Shown one piece after another: positions 55,601 through 64,000 of a DNA stretch of 64,000 bases (the first letter of the stretch is position 1; every line of letters begins with the position of its first letter). The translations under genes and the position numbers were made by a program. The DNA lies in the NCBI GenBank assembly GCA_000507305.1, contig DF240838.1:9155-73154 (forward strand). Reading direction: 5' to 3'. This DNA comes from Breviolum minutum Mf 1.05b.01 (lineage: Eukaryota; Sar; Dinophyceae; Suessiales; Symbiodiniaceae). The notes under the pieces are model-generated. The model had not been told where the DNA came from, made no database searches, and saw only the letters and a program-made list of their open reading frames with translations.

Positions 55601-55887
55601 CATGATTATGTAAAATTCTAAGACATCATACTTCTGTAGTGCAATGAGTTGAAATGACTTCGAATTATGGAGTTACAAGCTGATCTCTAAAAAAATGAAA
55701 GCATTTTCATTTACTGTAAACTTAAAAAAAAAGCACACATATAAATTAAAAACAAAGCACAGAATGTGTTTTTCTCTTGGACACTCAAGCGCAATTTTGG
55801 CGCTGGGGTTATCAATGCTTTATTTGCTACTCAGCCCACCTATAAAAATCTAGTCATCTAACCTGACAAACTGCTATGTCTGCTCCG

Positions 55888-55968
55888 CAGCTGCCGGTGC
55901 TAGCCTGAGATCTGCGATCAAAGAGTATCGACTATCCCAGGCCTCGGATAGCTGTTCAGCATCTCCCA
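55888..55968 (-). CDS. Exon, unknown protein
   Basis: After an AATGTGAG acceptor the frame reads GDAEQLSEAWDSRYSLIAD and LRLAPAAAEQ. Acidic and helical; donor unclear (GC possible). Confidence 0.55.
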
Positions 55969-56263
55969 CTCACATTGTCAAAAGCAAACATGAAAAACAT
56001 GGGCCCATGGGGCTGTGTGCTTCTTCTGGTCATGTCTGGTCTGGTGGTCCTATTCAAAGTGCTCAGTTTCGAGGTGACAGGAAGAAATTTGAAGAATTTC
56101 GACACACGCCTGGAGATTCATCGGGGCGAGTGTGTGCAGCACAGGACATAATCACACGCAAATGATCCTAGACATAGGGACCCGACGATGGTTCTGAGAA
56201 ATCATTATTTCCACAAACAGCACCAAATTTCACCGGAAGTTGTGATACGATAGTGTCTGTCAC

Positions 56264-56388
56264 CAACCACGGAGGCGAGAGACACATCCAATGACCTCGG
56301 TCGTGATGCCTAAGCGTTGCCCCAAAACCTCGGGCAGGTGTTCGACAGTTTTGGAGTTGAGCCGTTGCAACGGCACTATGCCAACATC
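56264..56388 (-). CDS. Exon, unknown protein
   Basis: A CAAGTCAG acceptor and a GTTG|GTGACA donor bound 125 nt reading DVGIVPLQRLNSKTVEHLP and EVLGQRLGITTEVIGCVS. Excellent coding character; family unknown. Confidence 0.65.
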
Positions 56389-56537
56389 CTGACTTGAAGC
56401 AGAATCAAATCATATGCTGGCTCAGTGAAACATGTGATATGATGTGATATGTGTATCCGAGTTTGCTTCACACAGCATAGTTCAAACATCTTCGAACCAC
56501 TGTGCTTAGCATGAAGTTCCCCACATTTCAGAAGACA

Positions 56538-56722
56538 CTACAACCATCTCAACGTCTTGCGCAAGCATTTGCCTCCACTTCCGACTCCAATGATTTTCAG
56601 CCATTTTAGGGCCTGTCTTTTCCGAGGAGCATCATCCAAATGTGCCGCACCCTGCCGTGAGCATAGAAAGACACGGCCTGGTAGCTGATCCAACACCTGC
56701 ACCAAAAACGCAGGGCATGCCA
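56538..56722 (-). CDS. Exon, unknown protein
   Basis: A GAGCACCAG acceptor opens a frame reading FLVQVLDQLPGRVFLCSRQ, AAHLDDAPRKRQALKWLK and IIGVGSGG. The true donor lies before the stop at 56538. Reads into the 56388 exon as part of the same gene. Confidence 0.6.
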
Positions 56723-56829
56723 CTGGTGCTCTCGTGGAACAATGTGGCCATCCTGTGTGAACAAATCATATCACATATCACATATATATAATATATAACT
56801 TGTGTATTTCCTATCTTCACTAGTAGTGA

Positions 56830-57295
56830 CCACCAGAAAAAGCACCAAAAAAAGCACGGGCCAAAATGCAAAATATTGTGGTTGCTTGTCTTGGGTGCCG
56901 CCCAAGGCACGAAAAAAAAAGCACGAAAAAAAGCACCAAAAAAAGCACGAGAAAGAACGAAAAAATGCACGAAAAAAAGCACGATAAAAGGCACAAAAAA
57001 AACACAGAAAAAAAACACGAAAAAAAGCACGGAAAAAGCACCCAAAAACCACCAAAAAAAGCACGGCAAAAAACAGGACCACCACCAAGGGGAAACATAT
57101 ATAGAAAAGAAAAGGGACAAGCACGAAAAAATGCACGGAAAAAAGCACCCGGAAAAGCACAAAAAATACCACCAGCAAAATCACCAAAAGACACCAGAAA
57201 AAGCACGACAAAAAACACGGGAAATCCGCACCAGAAAAAGCACGCAGGAACACATAAAAATGCACCAGAAATAGCACCAAATAAAAACACAAAAA
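56830..57295. repeat. AAAAGCAC(G/C)AAAA minisatellite
   Basis: Some 40 imperfect copies of a unit such as AAAAAGCACGAAAAA. Because the spacing drifts by about 12 nt, all frames stay open. They give hydrophobic Phe/Cys-rich frames on the minus strand and Lys/Ser/Thr-rich ones on the plus strand, none of which looks like a gene. Confidence 0.9.
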
Positions 57296-57617
57296 ATCAT
57301 GAAAATCATGGTGCTCCCCCGGGATGATAAAAGTAAAGGCAAACCATTTTATTCACTGTTAGTGGGGTTAGGGTAAACCCAATATATAACAAATCAACTC
57401 ATGTCCTTTATTTGCCTTGACAATTCCATTGTTGATTTAATTATTGTGCCGAGCAAGCTGACTTGTTTCTGTCAGGTGCCCAAACAAACTTCACATTTAA
57501 ACTACTCCGGAGCACCCAAGCACAACAAAGTGCGTACAGAAAGAACATGATGTGTGGAGGTGACAACCACGTTGCCAACAAAAATAGTATCAAACAAATC
57601 CTCACAGCAAGCCGTAC

Positions 57618-57734
57618 CTTGTATGAACATTGAAAGCGGTAGGCCCAAATCCTGACAAAGTTGACTTGATTCGCTTGATGGTTTCATTTGACCAACGGTC
57701 CTAGGCCCTTTTTGTCCTTTACAAGAAACTAAGT
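57618..57734 (-). CDS. Exon, unknown protein
   Basis: A CTTGGCCAG acceptor and an ACAAG|GTACGG donor bound 117 nt reading CKGQKGPRTVGQMKPSSES and CQDLGLPLSMFIQ. The preceding part of the same frame (RSLPEPWPD) is intronic by this model. Confidence 0.55.
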
Positions 57735-57859
57735 CTGGCCAAGGTTCAGGAAGAGATCTCCAAAAATAAAGTCTATCACCAGCACGGCAATGCTCAGAAC
57801 TGAAAAGACCTTTTTTGTTTTGGCCGAATGTCCAAGATGTCCAAGTCCAATCAAAGCAG

Positions 57860-58060
57860 GAATTCACCACTGGAGTTGGACTTTGATCGAAACTGAGGTG
57901 CGAGCAACTACGGAGATCCAATGGGTGAGGTTACTCGTCTGTAAAACGATGCCAGTTGACACTGCAATGCGCAATGGAAGTAAGGCGACCCGTATGTAGT
58001 CATACCTGTCCTTAGATTTGCACTTAGACAGGACATGTTTAGACAGCTTGACCAGGAAGG
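57860..58060 (-). CDS. Possible exon, strand disputed
   Basis: The minus frame reads SKDRYDYIRVALLPLRIAV and LTHWISVVARTSVSIKVQ. The plus strand has AAAGCAG acceptor, IHHWSWTLIETEVRATTE and a GTGAGG donor within it. One of the two is probably spurious. Confidence 0.35.
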
Positions 58061-58139
58061 CAATGTGGTTTCCTGACAAACCTCACAGGGATCCAAAGAA
58101 CATCAGATTTGGATCTTTCCTTTCTAAGTTTTCTGTTGG

Positions 58140-58200
58140 TGCACATGTGGGTGTTGTTTGAAGCTCTTTCCGAGCCCAGAGTCTGGAGTGTTGAAGCTGT
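58140..58200 (+). CDS. Possible plus-strand exon
   Basis: A plus frame reading VLFEALSEPRVWSVEA ends at a perfect GTAAGTGA donor. The acceptor is unclear. It could pair with the plus reading at 57.86 kb. Confidence 0.3.
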
Positions 58201-58665
58201 AAGTGATGATGCACATAAAGAAGCTAGTGACCAACATCATCGTCACCAGGGCTCCATCACCGGTACAAGACAAGAAACCTCCACATGCTGCGAGAGTCTT
58301 ATTGCTGAAAAAAATGTGTGTGACAAGGTGGGGGTAGTCTTCGCCAAATACCTCGCTAATTGACTGTATTCGTAGAAGAACTCGTGCATTTGTTCAACTA
58401 GTTTTGGTGGCAACAACTGCAACTACAAGAGTTAAACATACAGTAATGATGATAGCCATGATTGGTGACAATAGTATATTATATGAACAAGGGCAACAAA
58501 CATGTACAGTGACCAAAAAACAAAACAAAGCCAGAGTCGGGCAAAAGTGAATCACTAGCTAGCTACCATACAGATCATGCAAAGCATAAGTCATGATTAA
58601 GTCATGAACCATCACGTATCATCACGTTGAACCATCCTATCACCGTTGCATCGCAAGATCCTCAC

Positions 58666-58818
58666 CTGATGAGATCATCCAGGCAAACAGCGGCGAATGT
58701 CGGCCAGTATTCACATCCACATCAATGCATTCTATTGACAAAATCCTCGGCAAAACAACTGACCGCCAGTATGCATCCATTTGCAAACCAACAATTTGAA
58801 TGTTCAGAAGCAAGAATT
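58666..58818 (-). CDS. Exon, unknown protein
   Basis: A poly-T TTTCAAAG acceptor and an ATCAG|GTGAGG donor bound 153 nt reading VGLQMDAYWRSVVLPRILS, ECIDVDVNTGRHSPLFAWM. First of the dense 58.6-63.9 kb series counted from its 3' side. Confidence 0.7.
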
Positions 58819-59085
58819 CTTTGAAAAAAAAAGATTTGCAGTGAACTGAACGGTGTGACCTACACTCCACTAACATACGCTCGCTCTATGTTGTTGATGT
58901 GTAGCGCTGACTTCTTCACTGATCACACCAGAAATATAAACAAACTTCAGAAGATTTTCGATGAGAACTGCAGCCGTCCAAATTGCTCATAGCACATTCC
59001 ATTGACAATGTTCTGGAACACATGGTCTTGCATAGTCTTTCAACCCTTCGCATCATATAATCGAATTTCCAACAGAAATCTTCAC

Positions 59086-59171
59086 CCAGTCGCTTTTTGA
59101 TCATGCCATTCATCGAATCCTTGCCGTTGACTTGTGCCAGCCTTCGTGGATCCTTGGCGTACCTCACGGCG
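59086..59171 (-). CDS. Exon, basic unknown protein
   Basis: After a GTCTTGAAG acceptor the frame reads VRYAKDPRRLAQVNGKDSM and GMIKKRL before a CTGG|GTGAAG donor. Confidence 0.6.
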
Positions 59172-59301
59172 CTTCAAGACTCCATCAGTAGGCATCTTCA
59201 CGACAGGTTTGAAAAAGCTGTAGTTACACCTGTCACAGGAGCAACCACAAATCGCACAAATACAACTAGCAGCGGCTAGCAGCAACTCGACTCAATACAA
59301 C

Positions 59302-59472
59302 TGTCGAAGATCTGGGCCAAGAAGCTTGTGATAAATCCATGTTCTGTGCGACAAAACATGGGGACGGAAGATGTAATGATCCTCGCGGCATTGATCCAAG
59401 GGCAGCAAATCGAAGCATGAAATCAAGCTCAACGCAAAGTTGGGAGGGAAAAAAGTATTCATCTTGCAGAAA
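59302..59472 (-). CDS. Exon, unknown protein
   Basis: A CATGTGCAG acceptor and a CGACA|GTTGTA donor bound 171 nt reading PSQLCVELDFMLRFAALGS and HLPSPCFVAQNMDLSQASW. Confidence 0.6.
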
Positions 59473-59679
59473 CTGCACATGCGAACACAAACACATCAAA
59501 ATTCCAACTGCCAACAACAAATAGAATTGCTATGGTACACATGGGGGCACCAAGTGCCAGCCCATCCATTCGAACTGCAAGCCAGCAAGAAAAACCACCG
59601 GTTTATCCAGGCCTTTGACCTAAACTTTGCTGCAATGTTGAAATGGATGTATATTATATACATATCATATATATGTCAA

Positions 59680-59789
59680 TATTCCCCTTATTGGCAGCTG
59701 GTGCTTCTCGGTCCTCCATGATTTGTTCGGGATTTCCAATTAGACGCCGTCGACCAAAGAGATCAACCAAAACAAAGCCAGGAATGTAC
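59680..59789 (-). CDS. Exon, unknown protein
   Basis: An AGATGTTTCAG acceptor opens a frame reading YIPGFVLVDLFGRRRLIGN and EQIMEDREAPAANKG. The 3' limit lies in a TATA-rich tract. Confidence 0.6.
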
Positions 59790-59935
59790 CTGAAACATCT
59801 GAAACTGTTTAAAAGCTTGGATCCTAAAAGTCCATCCAAGACATCAGAAAACATCTACAGTTTCAGTTGTGACCTCATTTTCATTCAATTTGGATAAGGT
59901 ATGCTTTCTCAAGAATTCTCAAGGTGGAGGGATGC

Positions 59936-60044
59936 CTGGGAATGACATTGCCAGGAACTCTCTATGATAACTTCGTCCCTGTGACTTCCAATTCCAAAAG
60001 GCTGCATCTTCACAGGTTCCAAGAGGCTTGACCACAACTTCACA
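59936..60044 (-). CDS. Exon, unknown protein
   Basis: A GTTGATAAG acceptor and a GC donor (CCCAG|GCATCC) bound 109 nt reading CEVVVKPLGTCEDAAFWNW and QGRSYHREFLAMSFPG. Confidence 0.65.
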
Positions 60045-60222
60045 CTTATCAACCGCATCATCCAATAGGCAAAAGCAAAACAAAATACTGCAGCTCTCAA
60101 AAAAATACCTATTCCGTTTCCTATATCCTATCATGGCATATCATGGCCAAGTTTTACTTCCACAGACTTCATTTCTTCGACCCCTGCACCACCCTGAACC
60201 TTAAAACAAACAGCTCAAGTAC

Positions 60223-60288
60223 CTGTCTTCCTTCATCACGATGCGACCAGTCACCGAGTTGCGTGTGGTGCCTCAGCACGGAGTTGCA
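60223..60288 (-). CDS. Short exon, unknown protein
   Basis: A CTCCTGTCCAG acceptor and a GACAG|GTACTT donor bound 66 nt reading SVLRHHTQLGDWSHRDEG. Confidence 0.55.
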
Positions 60289-60799
60289 CTGGACAGGAGA
60301 AACAACATTCTTGCAAAACAAGAAACAACAATAGCAAGTACATATCACGATACGTTTGTTTATCAGTACAATGTATGCATACATGGCTACAAAGTACTCC
60401 CTTTGGCGGTACATAGTAGATAAATGTAGATAACGTGATGTGAGGGCATGAGAAAACGATGATTTGCTACCATTTTGGTGACATGTCCGTTCTGACTTGT
60501 GGGTCATTTGATGCATTGGAAAATGATTTGGCCAAGCTGTCCCACAACAAGACACATCCAAATCGACGTGACAACACGACTCGTTATTCATGCTCCCCGC
60601 ACGAAAGTAAAACTCAGGAAGCCAGGTAGAAATAGCAACTTCTCACAAAGCCATTACTTTGTGGGGCAGGGGTGGAGAATGATAGGGGGGCGCAGGTTGA
60701 AATGCCAAGACTTATGGCACTCTTTCATGCCACAAAGGCTACAAAATCCCAAACGCAGAATCATCAGAATTCTGTTGCAATAGTTTGCAGTATGTTGCA

Positions 60800-61070
60800 G
60801 AAAATTGCACGTCTACTTATACGAACCAGTACTTCCGAGGTGTTCCATCAATTTTCATCGCCATGTGGCAATTGAAGAAATGACTCAAGGTAAACGACGT
60901 GCCAACGCGTCGCAACTTCAACTGGCCAAGTTGCGCGGTCATGGAAATGGGGAAACGGTTGAAAATGTTGAAAGGATTGAACGACTCCAAAGTCGTTTCA
61001 AAATGGGACAAATATGGCATGGACATGAGGATCATGAAGGGGGCACATCAGTTTCTCCCGTACAACCATA
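60800..61070. other. Coding-like sequence of uncertain strand
   Basis: Plus frames read ASQLQLAKLRGHGNGET and VENVERIERLQSRFKMG; the minus strand is also open over part of it. No splice pair decides it. Confidence 0.25.
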
Positions 61071-61101
61071 CCCAATGTCTCCAGACATCAACCCCTCACA
61101 C

Positions 61102-61149
61102 CTTATCAATGCTGATGGCTTCAAAATCGAGCTCATCTTCATCGGATTC
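61102..61149 (-). CDS. Acidic micro-exon
   Basis: A GCATGAG acceptor and a GATAAG|GTGTGA donor bound exactly 16 codons reading ESDEDELDFEAISIDK. Acidic like the next exon upstream. Confidence 0.55.
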
Positions 61150-61314
61150 CTCATGCAGTTCAAGTGAGATCAGTGAGAATTTCGCTTTGATATTTCTGTT
61201 TTGTTGAGGAATCCTTGTGCATATATCGCGTCCTTCCAGGTCATCCACATTGCCAAAAGCACCAAGAAGTTACACTTTTTTGGAACCAAGGAACTGAAGG
61301 ACAATCTAAATTCA

Positions 61315-61392
61315 TGGGTTTTCTCTCCATGATGTCTGCTCCAGGAGCATCGTCCAGTTCATCTTTGAAGAGATCCTCCAAGTTATCGTAGC
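61315..61392 (-). CDS. Acidic exon, unknown protein
   Basis: A TGCTTCAAAG acceptor opens a frame reading YDNLEDLFKDELDDAPGAD and IMERKP. Clear coding; donor uncertain. Confidence 0.65.
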
Positions 61393-61758
61393 CTTTGAAG
61401 CAGAAATTCAACAGTGAGGCCAACCATGTGCCGTTGACAATGGGATTTGCTATGTTTGCCTCATTACATACAGTGGGATGTTGCAGAAAGATGCTGTAGC
61501 AGGATGCTGGGGAAATATATAAGGGAACTTACTGAACTTACAATCATTCAAAATAAAAATCAAGAAAATCCATGAAGAACCATGAGCTGTAAGAGGATCC
61601 TAATGTGCAATCTCAACAAATTGTCAAGTTGAGCTAGTGGTAACCCAGCCAAGGTCTCTACACCCTAAGGCACTTGTCACTCATCCAATGAGTTTCCGGC
61701 TTCTTTTATGGTGTCTGTCCAACAGGTCAACATGTGTTGAAAGCAACAAACACCCTGC

Positions 61759-61813
61759 CTTCTGTCTTGGTATTACTTTGAGATGGCCTTGTGCTGATGA
61801 ATGCATCTGAATC
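61759..61813 (-). CDS. Short exon, unknown protein
   Basis: A TTTTTTTGATCAG acceptor and a GC donor (GAAG|GCAGGG) bound 55 nt reading DSDAFISTRPSQSNTKTE. The frame stays open for another 9 residues if the GC donor is not used. Confidence 0.55.
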
Positions 61814-61951
61814 CTGATCAAAAAAAGAAGCAAGTGAGACGTCTTCGCGAAACCCCACACCCAAAGAAGCAACATGGAATAACAAAGTAAAAGGGCTGAA
61901 ACGAGAACTCAAGAACTGGATGGATGTACATGGATGTACGGCAGTCTATAC

Positions 61952-62039
61952 GTAGTCCACCTCTGTTTGTGCATGTTTCGGTTCTACATCCCAACCCAAC
62001 AGAGGTCTGCCGGTTGAATTGACAGAAAAACATGGAAAC
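61952..62039 (-). CDS. Exon, unknown protein
   Basis: A GGTGCTGCAG acceptor and a GACTAC|GTATAG donor bound 88 nt reading FPCFSVNSTGRPLLGWDVE and PKHAQTEVDY. Confidence 0.65.
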
Positions 62040-62287
62040 CTGCAGCACCACAATCTGATGCCTTGAGGATAGAGCATCAGCAACATCACTTGTCCCTTAA
62101 GGTACACAAAGGCAATGCAGCTGCAAGAGATCAAAGTCATCAGCAGCTACTTTTGCCAAAGGTCCAATGACCTATTCCCAGTGACAAGCATAGTATCATG
62201 AATACATCATCTACCAACAAACACTTTCTGACCCCAAGCCCCTTAATCTACACCTTTGTTCTATCTCGTCATCTACGTCATACAAAC

Positions 62288-62430
62288 CAACGATCTGATC
62301 TCCTCATCAGAGTCCACTCCAAAGGAATCCTTGGACTTCGTTCGGTCGATGCGAGCCCAAAACCTTGGAGTGGATCCAGGGTCCCGGGGAGTGCGGTTGA
62401 GGGCATGTCTTGCGATAGTCAAACACACCC
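62288..62430 (-). CDS. Exon, unknown protein
   Basis: A TGTTCTAG acceptor and a CGTTG|GTTTGT donor bound 143 nt reading LTIARHALNRTPRDPGSTP, RFWARIDRTKSKDSFGVD and SDEEIRSL. Among the clearest exons of the window. Confidence 0.7.
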
Positions 62431-62519
62431 CTAGAACACACCCCAAACAATCCCCCTAGCCAACTATGAAAGGAATCCCTTCATAGCCTGCTGGTAAAGG
62501 TTTAGGGGTGTGTTCCAAA

Positions 62520-62580
62520 GGTGTGGTGAAACAACCTGAGAGCATGAGGATGCATGAGGATGCATGAGGTATGTTCGGCA
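62520..62580. repeat. Short tandem GAGGATGCAT
   Basis: GAGGATGCAT occurs twice in succession at about 62546-62566, followed by GAGGTATG. Confidence 0.7.
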
Positions 62581-62826
62581 TGTTGCATCTTGAGTCTGAA
62601 GAGAATCCCTTGAGAATTTTGAAGACTTTTATGGGAAAACTGACTTGAAGCATTCAATTTGTGACGATGTATGCCCACTGCACCTCCCGGAGATGGCTTC
62701 ACGCTTTCGTTTTTTCATTTGCCAATCCATCTCCTGAGTTGGACGAAGCTTATCACAGTGAGTGGACAGAACGTTGCTCCAAGTACATTAGAAGTTGATT
62801 GCTGGCTACTGGCTACTTTCTGTCAC

Positions 62827-62921
62827 CACAAAGCACCATGCCTTCCATATCAAAATCAATCTCCGCGCCATGGATTTTGTGCACTGGATGCGACCACGAC
62901 GTAGATTCACATATTGTCACA
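62827..62921 (-). CDS. Exon, unknown protein
   Basis: A GCTTTGCAG acceptor and a TTGTG|GTGACA donor bound 95 nt reading CESTSWSHPVHKIHGAEID and FDMEGMVLC. Confidence 0.65.
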
Positions 62922-63378
62922 CTGCAAAGCCTACAACATCCTGCAACACTCTGCTACAGAATAGGGACCGTTAAGATTTACATGAGAATTTTGCCCAAAA
63001 ACATCTCAAAAGATCACATGATCAGATAATCGCACAATCCAGATATCATTCTAAGGTATTCCAAGATTCTAAGCGTCTAAACCCACAGAAGATCAAACCA
63101 ACCACCCTACCATCAGCATTCAGTGACTCCCAACACTGAAACAGCCAAGTCTCCTCCTGCGCAACCACCTGTGGTGGGAAGAACTGGGCTGATGTGAAGT
63201 TGAGGTTTCAAGCACCCACACTGCCAAGTAAATAGGGTGACAACTATGAGCATTCAAAATTGAAAATCGCTTTTTTCGAACGATTCATTCAAATTCTTGC
63301 AATATTCATTTCATGCTTTCAGTACCTCCACCTACCAAAACAAAGCCCAAATGACCCCACAAACTTTATTTAAGATCC

Positions 63379-63487
63379 TCATTCCCATTGCAGTGGCACC
63401 TCCTCCTGCTTCTTTGAGCGTGCACGTGTGCGGCGATCTTTGTTTTTGTCCCAGGCACGACCCGCTTTTAGGATCTTGTTGATCTCC
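63379..63487 (-). CDS. Exon of basic protein
   Basis: A GGTTCCTAG acceptor opens a frame reading EINKILKAGRAWDKNKDRR and TRARSKKQEEVPLQW, ending at a TGA unless an unseen donor precedes it. The Arg/Lys cluster could be a nuclear or RNA-contact segment. Confidence 0.6.
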
Positions 63488-63746
63488 CTAGGAACCAGCC
63501 ATGAAATCATCATGGAAAATGGAGATGTTTGTTGCATCATGGGATCCCTGTTTACACTTCAAGACAATCTCGTTGAGGGAAACGATATTAGGACTTCAAA
63601 TACCAAATCCTCAAAGTGAAAGTAAGATTAACCTATTTATCATGTACATCATCAATCTGGGCAAATTGAAATATGTCTTAACGTGTGCTTCTTTCATCAA
63701 CCTGTAAACAATTGAAACATTTATGGAAATTCTTCTATATATCAAC

Positions 63747-63851
63747 TCCCTTTAAGATGACATGGTTAGCCATTCTTTGACTCAGGGACGTCAAACGGGC
63801 TCCAGGTCCAGCAGTTGGAGGTCTTTCCTTACGTTCCTCCCCTTTCTGCTC
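63747..63851 (-). CDS. Exon, unknown protein
   Basis: A TCCATTTCAG acceptor opens a frame reading EQKGEERKERPPTAGPGAR and LTSLSQRMANHVILKG; possible GTTGAT donor. Nearest exon to the right edge, so the gene continues outside the window. Confidence 0.6.
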
Positions 63852-64000
63852 CTGAAATGGATGTAGGATGGATGTAGGAATGTTGTGAGGTTACCATATT
63901 TGCCTTGATTTTTGGTGCAACCAATGTTGAAAAAGACATGAAGGTAGGAGAGAAGGCAGGGATGGAACGGGATATTGTTCCTCTCAAATAGTACTGCAAC

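Noticed and set aside
55990-56073. First exon with a signal peptide on plus (MKNMGPWGCVLLLVMSGL, then a GTGACA donor)
   Set aside because: Short, and it lies directly beside a minus exon of a well-supported minus gene; no matching second exon was found.
56632-57327. Open frames of 130-176 residues, Phe/Cys-rich on minus and Lys-rich on plus
   Set aside because: They are produced by the AAAAGCAC minisatellite; all frames stay open and none has normal composition.
1-64000. Dinoflagellate spliced leader, tRNA or rRNA genes, CRISPR arrays, insertion sequences
   Set aside because: I looked for the spliced-leader core, T-loop motifs and regular spacer arrays by eye and found none; a covariance-model search would be needed to exclude tRNAs.

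Overview
The window looks like nuclear DNA of a dinoflagellate, most likely a symbiodiniacean alga. It is roughly 42% GC by eye and contains no bacterial-type operons, no tRNA or rRNA that I could recognise, and almost no long open frames. Coding sense is instead scattered in short exons of about 40-260 nt bounded by ...AG|G acceptors and GT or GC donors. Several donors are clearly GC, and the best intron (50811-50931) carries the same CAGGC at both exon junctions; both traits are reported for dinoflagellate introns. The recognisable genes fit a flagellated, plastid-bearing protist: a flagellar enkurin and a MurE-like protein of the kind kept in plastids. All exon limits are read by eye from frame and splice signals. 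They are models, usually good to a few bases, and most exons cannot be joined into complete proteins with confidence.

Layout. 0.5-7 kb: minus-strand exons of unrecognised gene(s), interrupted by a G-run/ACGT-rich block at 5.46-6.13 kb. 7.3-9.1 kb: the C-terminal half of an enkurin gene (minus). 10.9-21.4 kb: many minus-strand exons, a good part of them Ala/Glu/Lys/Gln-rich and helical (coiled-coil type), interrupted by a satellite complex at 14.4-15.7 kb and an inverted relative of it at 18.1-18.4 kb. 22-31 kb: further minus-strand exons of unknown products, one CAA/GTT microsatellite, and possible plus-strand exons at 19.4-19.8 and 22.1 kb. 33-37.7 kb: ankyrin-like exons (minus). 38.9-44.9 kb: minus exons without recognised domains. 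45.4-49.0 kb: a clear series of ankyrin-repeat exons (minus). 49.7-52.4 kb: the longest coding block, two exons that join in frame into an 851-residue MurE-ligase-like protein whose catalytic motifs are lost and which has a SAP-like insertion. 54.1-57.7 kb: minus exons that appear to end at a stop near 55.44 kb, with a large AAAAGCAC minisatellite in one intron. 58.6-63.9 kb: a dense run of minus exons, probably one long gene of unknown function.

Most supported exons lie on the minus strand. This fits the co-oriented gene blocks known from dinoflagellates, although a few plus-strand frames look real. I saw no copy of the dinoflagellate spliced leader. The most interesting item is the degenerate MurE-like gene; the next are the enkurin micro-exons, the ankyrin exon series and the two related satellite arrays in opposite orientation.
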